Positions 1-9,800 of a stretch of DNA of 64,000 nt are shown one piece after another (position 1 is the first letter of the stretch; each line of letters starts with the position of its first letter). A model generated the notes under the pieces. It worked only from the letters and a program-made list of their open reading frames with translations. It ran no database searches and was not told the DNA's origin. Source of the stretch: Branchiostoma floridae. Taxonomy: Eukaryota > Chordata > Leptocardii > Amphioxiformes > Branchiostomatidae. The stretch lies in contig NC_049991.1 in NCBI RefSeq assembly GCF_000003815.2, positions 15,936,971 through 16,000,970 of the forward strand. The letters are read 5' to 3'. The translations under genes and the position numbers were made by a program.

Positions 1-748
1 CAAACCTGGCTTTATCAGTTTATTTGTTTATCCTACTCAGTTACTCATGCGTGAAACCTTTACAGGGTGATATTGAATGTAAAAATCTAAGGCTGACATA
101 AAACAAGGGATTGACTTATTTCTCAACAGAGTAGACTATTCTGATTACTGAACTAAATATAATTTATTATCAAGGAGAAAATCTGTCATTTTTTGGAACG
201 GGTGTAATGCTAATGTACTTACTCTTGAGCCTATTAATGATGGTCATTGGTCTGATGCTGTGAGCGTTCGAGTTGTTAAATACTCTGTGAAGATGTCGTC
301 CCAACTCACACATCATACACCAGTCGCTCACTCGACCTGCATAACAAATACAATAATCAATACATGATACTACTATCAATTTTGAAAACAATCATATATT
401 CTACTTACTATACAATACATGGCAATACTCCCTTACATATTACATTGACTCGTACTATTATTACTGGTAACATTTTGGATACCATAGCAACAACAAAAAT
501 AGCATAAAAAGGACCTCAATGGATTTGTTTGACATTTTGTACACAGAAGTAGCTGTTTGGCCACCAGTATTGACTCTCTATTGATTGTATTACTGTGTTG
601 GGATGTGGTTAGGCAGTAGGTTGCCTGTGTTTACACAATCTCTCAGCCACCTCCCTGTTGCGATGGGCAGGCTGCTAGGAGCATGATTTAGTCAGCTCAG
701 CAGGCAGCAAGATGAAAATTGCCTGCACAGTTGCACAAACAAACTTAC
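1..748. other. No gene seen (probable intron of USP36-like gene)
   Basis: No convincing exon is visible here. The next expected USP36-family exon, which should continue the catalytic domain after the HQQSC segment, is not present on the minus strand. This stretch is therefore most likely the start of intron 3 of the USP36-like gene, which continues beyond the left edge. The short ORF at 170-391 has no recognisable content. Confidence 0.5.
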
Positions 749-1918
749 ATGACTGTTGATGTTCTGACATGAGGTGGTTGACCAGGGGTGCTGTGTAACT
801 GAGACACTGGATAACTGAGTTGAGGAAACAAGTGTTCCCCATGTTGTCCAGTCCCACCCCTACTTTAGCAACTTTGTCCCACTGGATACGGAGCTTGTCG
901 GGAGCAAACAGCACTCTCTTTGGTGGTGGAATGCCATCATCAGGCATGTGTTTTCCTTCCATTTTTGATCCTGTCAGAGAGATACAACCATAAGCAAACT
1001 TCTAGTAGTGGAGACACTGGAGAGTAGGGGGAGTGTCATATTCATCTTGATGTCAAGTTGACAAAAAACTTTCCTTTTAATTTTCAGATAACTTTCGAAT
1101 TACTAACACAACAATAAACAGCAATCCCAATCTCACTTAATTTTCTATATTTTGTGGCATATGTTGCAAAGTCATCATCACATTATAAACACACAAGTAT
1201 ACAAGTATATTGGCTGACAGGCTGAATCAAAGTTCAAAACTTGAACTATGTGGCTCCAGATGTCTTAATAAGGGACGACTGCAGTGTGCAAGATGTCTGT
1301 AGCTTGAGGAATGAATCTACTCTACTATATAAACACACAAGTATACGTTACGACGCTGCAATGGTTGCAGAAATATTGTAGTGGGTTTAGCTTGCACTTA
1401 CGTGAACCTGAGGGAGAGTTTTCTGTCTCCAAAGCCTTACTGGATGTTGCTGATGGATTCAGACGTATGTATTTTGACTTCAGCTTATCTAGTTCGTACG
1501 AAAATGGCTTTCTGGCCGGGGTAAACTCGACCTTTTGTAAAAGCACCTGAAAAAAGAAAACATTGGTTTGAACTTTGATACAATGCTAAATACATCCCAA
1601 CGTGCAAGCCTGTGAGAAAAGCAAATAATTTGTTGTCTTGGCTCAAGTTGGCTGCCATTCAAATAAAAGTGAATTTTCATCAACTCAAGTCAGTTTGTGA
1701 TCTTAAATTAAAGAAACTATTGCTCCTAAACTATTGTGGTTTGATAGATTCATGTCAATGGTACAACTTACTTGTTTAGCTGCCGCTGATACCGTTTCTT
1801 GGAACTGCGAATCAAAGTCTGCAGGTTCAACGGACTCAACCTTTCGACGAAGCGAAGAGCTCAGCTTCTCTGTTATATGTCCCCGTGACATATCATTGGC
1901 AAAATGCAGGGCTGGCAT
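749..1918 (-). CDS. USP36: USP36/USP42-like ubiquitin-specific protease, N-terminal exons (partial)
   Basis: Deubiquitinase of the peptidase C19 family, partial. Three coding exons fit on the minus strand: 1772-1918, 1402-1546 and 749-970, with phases 0, 1 and 1 and GT-AG borders. The first ATG (1918) begins MPALHFANDM, matching the MP... start of vertebrate USP36. Residues 50-56 read VLLQKVE, followed by FSYELDKLKSKYIRLNP; vertebrate USP36 has nearly the same segment. The catalytic cysteine box GNTCFLN is in the third exon, with Cys at about residue 145. The rest of the catalytic domain and the long tail are outside the window. An AG acceptor just 5' of the start (near 1937) suggests a further 5' UTR exon. 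USP36 is known to be nucleolar and USP42 is its close paralogue; an invertebrate gene may be orthologous to both. Family assignment is firm, the exact symbol less so. Confidence 0.85.
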
Positions 1919-2991
1919 ACTCCTCTTGAGATGTTCTGATTCTAGCACAAATCATGAAACAATGAAACAGATGAAAATTTGGAATTAAATCTTCTAACTC
2001 CAGAGTCATATCATTTTACAAATGCATTTAAAAGTGAAATAACAATTTCCATATCACCTTGCATCTAGGTCTTTTTGTAAGACTACAATATCGGAATATA
2101 ATTTATCAGTATCGCAGGAGCTTTTAGCAGGTGCCAAAACAGGTGATGAGAAGCTTGCCCCCCTCCCCAAAGCGGACTTTCCGGTATCTTTCAACGTCTT
2201 TGTTTTGTCAGTCGATATCTATTCGAGCTGACACATCATTCTTACTTAACAACATTGATAAAGTTTCACCTATGCAATGAGACATTCGATGAACACTTAT
2301 CCTAACACATTCGTCTATAGCACCTCCTTGTCGGGTGGACAGGACAAACCACGTGGTACCAAGCTTGGACGCAAACCCTAAACCGGCGGAGACTTGCTAC
2401 AACCAGGCGGTGTGGCAATCAGCGAAAAACTTTGGCAAAGAGCCGCACTCAGATAGCAGCTACTGGCGAGGTGTATCATCCTTTAACAAGCTGTCAACAC
2501 TATTGGTCCATAAAAACGGAATTAAAATGACGATGACGAAAAATGAAGGAAAGGGCGGGAATCTAATTTTGTGACATAATTTTTGGCAACAGCATGGACG
2601 TCGCAACACAAAACGCAACCACCCTCCGGCCTCCTCCCGTATTTCCCCAAAATTTGCACATAAACAGAATATTAGCACACATCTATTTTAACATACAAGC
2701 TCTGCAAGGTATAGGGGTCATATTCTGAGCGAAAAGTTGACGAAAATTATCCGTATGAATGAAAATTCTGACGATAACTTACCATTAGAATCTCTTCGCA
2801 GGTACAAAATTCTAGTATTCGAAAAAACAGACAGCTGCCATAGCACATCCGGGTACTTCCTCCCAGAAACGCTCCCATCATGCTTTGTAAGGTAAATAGT
2901 AAAATAGAACACAAGGTCCTATTGGTCAGAGCTATCTTACTTCCACCAATCACAGCTGCTCTAACAAAAAATCACCTTACTTTACGAAAAA
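1919..2991. promoter_or_regulatory. Intergenic region between divergent genes, likely shared promoter
   Basis: The USP36-like gene reads leftward from 1918 and the small mitochondrial-type gene reads rightward from 2992, so this interval should hold both promoters and 5' UTRs. A CCAAT pentamer inside CCACCAATCACAG lies near 2943-2955, about 45 bp before the plus-strand ATG. I see no TATA box and no credible ORF. Confidence 0.4.
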
Positions 2992-4273
2992 ATGGCGGCG
3001 GTCAATGTGAAGTCATCATGTGGTCTGCTCCATAAATTTTCTTCTTCGAGATGTTTGACGCATCGTTTGAGATATCCCGCTTTATATGTGTCTTTTAGAG
3101 CATTGCAGTCTAAAGCAGCAGGGGTTTGCGTGTGCAACAAGGAGAACATCTGTGGATATGCTGCTGCCAGATATTTCCCCCTTCCCACGACCACTCCCAG
3201 ACTTAGGTGGCTGTCCAGTGCTGGGGGAGGGCTGAGCCAACAAGAAATCAAGAAGAAAATTGACGAAATAACTGACCTATTTATGGAAGCTAGGGAGCTT
3301 TTATCAGATGCTGTAAGTTGGATTGGATCTGGCACTGTTTGCTATCATTCATAATCTATGTCCACAGTGACAACCTTTTTAGTCAGTCATTGACCTAAGC
3401 TTTCTGGTAAATAAAGTAGTGGTATCCAGTCTTACGTAGATTAGCCATGCTTTCTCCGCGGCAGATGCAAGCTCTCCGCTGCGTGCGTAATGTTTTGCAC
3501 CTGGTAGGAGTTTTATGCGGTAGGAGTTGGCCATTACCTAGCCTGGGAACCATACCATCGAGGCGCTCGGCGGTGTACGGGTGACCGCCCGTACAGTTAA
3601 TTGGTACAGGCCGGGGGAGTTCTTACGGGGTAACTCCAAAGGCCGGCTAAAAGCTCTATCAGCGAAATCTCAAAGGGCAGCTAATCAGACAGGCTGACAG
3701 AAGCAGGTCGGTGCCGGGTAAAGTACCCCAAAGCCGACCGCGGAGAATGGTACCCAGGCTAGCCATTACCAGGCACGAAAGATAACACCAACAGCAGAGA
3801 GCTTCATTTGCCCGAAGAGAGCCTGACCAATCCAAGGTAGACGAGATACCAGGTCAATGTAGTATTTGCAAGATCACAAAAATATCTGTCTCATCAGTTG
3901 GATTCAAGTACATTCAATAGTATAGTTTATATACCAATCAATCATTTACGGGCATCATAGTGCCACTGAAAGAAAAAAGAAATATGAATCTTAAGGTGTT
4001 AAAACTGTATGATGAACTTATCTACAGCTATCTAATACAAAAAAATGTACTTGATCCATTTTTTCCCCTGTACAGGTTGAAGCGAAGGGTACAATATACT
4101 TCAACGAGGACTTGGAAGATGCAACTACTGCAGTAAAAGAGACATTGGCATTGTATAATCAACTCCTGGAACAGTTAACCGAGGAGCAGAGGAATGATGT
4201 TGTCAGGGCTATTGGGCTAAAGATGGAGGAACTCAAGGCTCAAGAGTCCATGATTCAAGAAATGAAGAAATAA
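2992..4273 (+). CDS. Small probable mitochondrial protein, function unknown (172 aa, two exons)
   Basis: Two exons, 2992-3312 and 4076-4273, join at phase 0 through a GTAAGT donor and a TTTTCCCCTGTACAG acceptor to encode 172 residues. The start is the first ATG, in an AAAAATGGCGGC context. The first 80 residues or so are rich in Arg, Ser, Ala and aromatic residues and poor in acids, as in a mitochondrial targeting peptide. The remainder is highly charged and predicted helical, starting QQEIKKKIDEITDLF and ending MIQEMKK, and is probably a short coiled coil or helical bundle. I do not recognise the family and assign no function. The intron carries a 223-bp inverted-repeat element. The 3' side is followed within 240 bp by a nested hAT insertion, beyond which lies an AATAAA-rich stretch (5828-5845) that may be the original polyadenylation region. 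The exon structure is well supported; the localisation is inference. Confidence 0.75.
3539..3761. mobile_element. TAGCCT-family inverted-repeat element (MITE), 223 bp
   Basis: The ends are inverted: the left begins TAGCCTGGGAACCATACC and the reverse complement of the right end begins TAGCCTGGGTACCATTC. The element is bounded by an exact 9-bp direct repeat GCCATTACC (3530-3538 and 3762-3770), the target site duplication. It has no coding capacity and sits in the intron of the small mitochondrial-type gene. Similar termini and a 9-bp duplication recur at 8569-8650, 26272-26395 (diverged) and 54944-55053. A 9-bp duplication would suit Mutator or Merlin-type transposases, but none is present to prove the superfamily. 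Confidence 0.85.
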
Positions 4274-4770
4274 CTTTTGTAAAACTAACATATGTTCCCC
4301 AACTCCGGATGTTAGGGGCAATGCCAAATGGTTATGGCAAACTGCAAATTAGTGCAAGATGTTTCAAATAAGAAAGGCAATTGAAAAGCATCTTAATGGG
4401 GGATGTTGTGGAGAACATTTTATTGTAGTCCCTAATCAGAATGGGACTGGCTGTTTAAACATTGAATGGCCAACACCAATCTTAGTATGGACAAACCTCC
4501 TTGGTATGGACTAGGGATAGGTAGCGGTACAGAAAATTTAGGTCCACGTCTGATTCAGGTCCAGAGGATCAGGTCCAAGTCTGGACCTGAACCTGGACCT
4601 GACTCGGAATGTGAGAACTTGTAAATGGACCATATTCACAACAATGATGTACTTCACAAAGAAATCTGTTTTGTGGAGTATTCAACTCCCACTGGCGTTT
4701 TTAAATCCTACAACTTTACTAGTACTTACTGTACTATTGTCTGTAAAACTTGGTAGAAATGACTGTTGAC

Positions 4771-5206
4771 TAGGGCTGGGTATCGGTACAGCGTACCGGT
4801 ACAAAACCGGTTTTTCTTATTGGACCGGTCCAGAAAAACCGGACCTGAAAAGAATAGGTGGACCGGATGTTGGACCGATTAGAAAATTAACAGACTTTTC
4901 ATGTCAGGCATTCACACGTTTTGGCGCTTGCAGGTGGAAGATAATAACAAGAGTGAACTAGAGTACAGAGTTTATAGTCATTTCTACCAAGTTTTACTGT
5001 CAATCGTAAGGGTGCAGTTAGCGTTGTATGATTCTAAAACGCCAGTGTGAGTCAAATAGTCCACCAAACAGATTTGTTTGTAGTGAAATGGACCATTGCT
5101 TTTAGTCATACTGAATCAGGTTCAGGTTCAGGTCCGAACCTGGACCTAATCCTCTGGACCTGAACCGGACCTGGACCTGAATTTTCTGTACCGGTACCCA
5201 CCCCTA
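4771..5206. mobile_element. Inner hAT-type element inserted in the outer one, 436 bp
   Basis: It begins TAGGGCTGGGTATCGGTAC and ends GTACCGGTACCCACCCCTA. It is flanked by an exact 8-bp duplication CTGTTGAC at 4763-4770 and 5207-5214. The interior has repeated tracts rich in GGTCC and GGACC near both ends. Its ends pair with the outer element's ends in a crossed way: each outer end looks like the opposite inner end, which shows that the two belong to one family. No coding capacity. Confidence 0.82.
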
Positions 5207-5214
5207 CTGTTGAC

Positions 5215-5640
5215 TCTGTATCTGTATCTGTATCTGTATCTATATAGCCGGTATAACCGCCATTCGGCGTAACACACCAGCTTCGCAGGCACGCGGCGCG
5301 GCAGCAGCTGGTTATATTACACTGAACGATCCGTCACACCTAACTTTTGCACATCTAACTGCAAGCGTTCTTTAAAACTATCCAGAGAAGATGCCCCTAC
5401 TGTACTTGGTGATAACAAATTCCAATCTACGATAGTTCTGGGAAAATACGAATTTTTGAACACATCAATCCTAGCTTGGAAACTCTGGTACTTGAAGTCA
5501 TGGCTGTTTCTTGTTCTTTTTTGAGCTGGTATTAGATACTTATCAGTCGGTACGTCCACCAGCTTATTGGTCATTTTGTACATCATGCAAAGTCTGGACA
5601 TTTTCCTTCTGTCTTCTACTCTACTGTACTTTTTTTCTTA
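5215..5640 (-). pseudogene. 5'-truncated non-LTR retrotransposon, 3' end of ORF2
   Basis: The minus strand codes for about 94 residues (5317-5601) with segments RLCMMYKMTNKLVDVPTDKY, NSYFPRTIVDWNLL and SSLDSFKERL. These are characteristic of the extreme C-terminus of Jockey/CR1-group reverse transcriptase proteins. Reading on the minus strand, the coding part is followed by a GC-rich 3' UTR and a GATACA microsatellite tail, seen on the plus strand as repeated TCTGTA near 5215-5243. This layout is typical of 5'-truncated retrotransposition. A shorter copy of the same tail lies at 41950-42013. Confidence 0.7.
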
Positions 5641-5800
5641 TTTTCCTCGACCGGTAAGCCCCGAAACGAGTGAATGCCTGATCATATAATCTGTTCATTC
5701 TTCAATCGGTCCACCAAATTTTTTCAGGTCTATTTTTTCTGGACCGGTCCAATAAGACAACCGGTTTTGCACCAGTACACCGTACCGGTACCCACCCCTA

Positions 5801-6813
5801 GTATGGACTATGGATTGTCATATCTAAATAAAGTATCTAAATAAATGGATTACGTGTATTCAACAAGTGCAGATGTGTCTTTTATATCTTCAACTTTCAC
5901 ACCCGGGTAATAGGACTGCCCCTTGGACCTGAAGATACTACAGGTACCGGTACTAGGGATAATTTGTAGACATGTTTTGTATCTGTTCATCTCTTACGGT
6001 AAATAGACTATAAATAAAACTATGAGAATGTTCCATTATTTATTCATGTATTTCTTCCATAGCAAGGGAGTCATGAGTTCAGCCTTGACAAGCTGATTTT
6101 CAAGGAGAGATGATTATTTTAAGTGGAGACAGGATCTAGGAGAGGCCAGGAAAGCTATGCTAACTTCGGTGTCACAATGTATAATATTTTACTGTCTAGA
6201 TTACCTGGATGATCCTTCAAACTCATTAAAGTTCCCATTCATTGAGTGCTGGTGGATTCCCTGATTAGAGTAAAGGCACAAAGCCAGGGTACTAGTATCT
6301 GGTTCATTTCTGGATGCTCTTCATAGCTCCAGAAAACAAGACTCTCTCATAGACCCTTTGAAATAAAGGTACTAGCATTTGTTTGTATTTTAGGAGGGAG
6401 TGCTAATTGGTAAATTTTTTCATGGGCAAGTTGAAAATTGCGAATCAGTGGGCCTCAAAATATGGACTGAAGCGCAATGTTGCGTGGTGGCATGACACTT
6501 TATAGAACAAAGTAGACTGAAAATATAATACTTTCTTATACTATAGGCTACATGGTCTTTAACCACATTTAGCTACATGGGTATGGAGACACATTGCATT
6601 TCCTTCCCCTTCCTTCTCTTTATTTCATTTTGATCAAGAAGGACCTAATCGAGTATTGGATATCTGCTGTGCAATAAATGACTGGTCCACCTTTTAGCTC
6701 ACTGACGCCACCTAGCGGCAAATGATAAGACTGCCATGCCTATTCTAAATCTCATCTGCGCATGTGCAGAATTCCTGGCTCAAGAAAGCGGTCCGCGGCG
6801 AAGAAGGTTTAAG
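5801..6813. other. Intergenic region before CLUAP1
   Basis: No gene is seen. AATAAA motifs at about 5828-5845 may end the transcript of the upstream gene. The CLUAP1 promoter should lie in the last few hundred bases. ACGCCACCTAGCGG at 6705-6718 resembles a CTCF core. No TATA box is evident. Confidence 0.4.
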
Positions 6814-9800
6814 ATGTCGTACCGAGATCTTCGAAGTAAGCCTGTCGTCGTAGATCTGGTGTAAATCGTTGCAGAAATATAAGTAGTAGTAGTAAGAATA
6901 TCCCTTCCTGTCACAAATTGCTTGTAAGCTACGTCGCCCAGAACGCTGTTGATGGAGATTGTCCAAAATGTCGAGGTGGGGAGGGGGGCATGCCGAGACT
7001 AGAACGTTTACCGTTGCCATGATACAACTGTATGTGAAATGAAGAAGGTTTTAGAGTTAATGTTGCCAGACTCATCCTGATAAATCACTCCTCGTTAGCT
7101 TAATACCCTGTACAGAACACACTTTTCCCTGTAGATTTGATAAAATTGTTATGATTTTTCATAATCTTGGTCCATATACATGTAATTATAAACATCTGCT
7201 CAGATCAGCCTCTAGGCCTCTCAACCCAAGTTTCGGCCGAACATCGAAATTTGACGTCACATTTTAAAGATTTTGACATAAGTTATAACTATAACCAGTA
7301 CTATCTAGAGCAAGGTAACTATATCTCCATTTGTATTTTGATTCGAAAGGAACTTTTCCTCAATCTTGTACTTTTTTCCTACCAGACTTTACTGAGATGA
7401 TGCGGGCCTTGGGGTACCCCCGCCTCATCTCCATGGAGAACTTCCGCACTCCAAACTTTCCTCTTGTGGCAGAGGTGCTCATATGGCTCGTCAAAAGGTA
7501 AAAGAAGGATGTTTTTTTGCTGTCTCAATAATTACATTTAGATAAAGGAAGCGAGGACTGTTGAATATTAAGTATATCATAGTTACTTAAGTAGAATCTC
7601 CAGGTTCAAGAGGTAGATTCTTTGCCTTTCCACTAATTTTATGATGTTGATATTGCCATGCATATTCTCATTCTCACTCTAAATTGAAATAAATCGATAC
7701 ATTGAATGAAACCTCATCTACGAGCAAAGCAAGGTAGAGGCTATAGCTTCCTCAAATAGGACTGTTTTCAAATGCAGATCATAGTCATACAATGTGAAAG
7801 AGAACGGCATGTAGAATGATGTACACCACACGGTCCACACCATCCATGGTAATTCCCTGTACCTCTTCTTACAGGTATGAGCCCAATGCAGACCTTCCCA
7901 TGGATGTGGACACAGAACAGGACAGAGTCATCTTTATCAAGTCTGTCGCACAGTTTATGGTGAGTGCTTCATGCTGGAAAGTCTCTCACTTCTGTAGAAA
8001 TCGGTATTGGAGACATTTGATCCCTTGTTTCCATGCAGACATATTGTGTTCACCAATTTCAAATATACTGTGACTTCATATAAAGAAAGGTTTTTTAAAA
8101 CTACTTTAATTGTTGTACCTACTAGTGTATACTCCCTGACAATTATAATCAATATTTGGTGATTTGATCCTAACTAAGCAGGTTCTATTTGATTAAATCT
8201 CCTTGGCTTGAAAAAAAAGGTGTTTTTGAAGAGCTTAACTAGTTGTTGTAACTTTACTACTACATACTCCAGACTCCATGTAACCTCTACATACCCTGAC
8301 CCATGCAGGCTACCAAAGCACACATTAAGCTGAACACTAAGAAGCTGTACCAGGCTGATGGCTATGCTGTGAAGGAGCTGCTGAAGGTGACAGCCATGCT
8401 GTACAACGCCATGAAGACTAACACAGGACAGCAGGAGGAGGAACAGGAAGAGGAGACAACAGCAATGTCTTTCGACATCAGCTCCAGGGTGCGGTCTTCT
8501 TGATTATGTATATCTCTTACAATGTCTGGAAATTTTGTCACATTTTCTGAATCCTTTACAGTGAATCTTAGCCTCAAGTCCAGCCTTGTTTGCTCTCCTC
8601 CGCTCCCAAAGTGGCTTGTTGGCAAGGTAGCAAGGCTGGACTACAGGCTAAGTGAATCTAACAGGTGTCTTTGGTTTGTGGTGTGTTGTAATGTCAAGTG
8701 AAAGTTGGTTGAGCTTTCGATCATACTATCTGACATGTCTGACTCTGTAGAGAATTTGAACAATTGATTTGTTGATTTTGTAGTATGTAACTCAATTTTG
8801 AGTTATCAATCTGAGTATGTGTGAACGTGTCAATGAGCATTGTACTTATCACAGTGATATGTGACTCTGTGCATTTGCTTCTCAAGATAGAAAACTGTGG
8901 GATAGATCTTCTTGTTGCCCTCTCTGACATTGGAAGTGTTACACTCATTCATTCAATCATTAAGATTGGATGCAAACAAACCTTTTGATCTATTTGAAAC
9001 CCCAGATAGCGGACCTGAAGGCCTCTCGACAGCTTGCATCAGAAATTACAACAAAAGGAGCATCACTGTATGACCTCCTGGGGAGAGAGGTAGAGCTTAG
9101 GGTAAGACAAGCTCATTTCCTCTTCATCTGTTGTTTTCTTTAGGAGAGCATGTCTGTGAAATTCATGAAATGGCTTGTTGTTGATTTAGGATTCTAGTCA
9201 GCACCCATCCTTCTGTCCTCTGACTGAATTTTGCAGCTGTGGATGGACAGAAATTTTGCCCATTCGTCCTTTGTGACGGATAAAGATCGTTGTGTAAATA
9301 TGCTATTAAACAAATGAAATTTTGCAAATATCTCAAGAAATTAATGCCAGTGAACCAAGCTGAGTCTTACTCTCTAAAACTAGCTCCTCAAAATGCAGGA
9401 AATAGCATTTCATTTCAGAGGGTCTTAGATTTCAACATTTTCCCGGACCCCCCTTTTACTGTAGCATGGAAGCTTCTGGCTCTCGATGGGATTTCCGTTC
9501 AAAATCCACAGGACGGAAAACATTTCAGGCTTGCTAGAAAACTGTGCTGATTCTTAATTATCGGCCCACAGGAGCAAAGGTCTGTGGCCATCAACAAACC
9601 TCTGGAGATCAATGAGATAGAGAAGCACCTGAAGGTGAGCATCCGTGCCGTGGAACAGGAGATCAAGAAAACAGAACACATGCTGAACAACGTGGCGTCA
9701 GACGAGGCAAACCTGGACGCCAAGATCTCCAAAAAGAAACTTGAACTGGAGAGGAACAGGAAGAGACTACAGACGTTGCAGTCGGTCAGGTGAGTCAATT

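Larger units (their letters stand above)
4512..5800. mobile_element. Outer non-autonomous hAT-type element, interrupted by a second hAT
   Basis: The left end TAGGGATAGGTAGCGGTAC and right end GTACCGGTACCCACCCCTA are imperfect inverted repeats. The 8-bp sequence GTATGGAC occurs exactly at both flanks (4504-4511 and 5801-5808). An 8-bp duplication and a TAGGG start match the YARNG rule for hAT ends. Without the inner insertion the element would be about 0.85 kb. Its right half includes a fragment of a non-LTR retrotransposon (5215-about 5640). No transposase is visible. It lies just 3' of the small mitochondrial-type gene. Confidence 0.82.
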
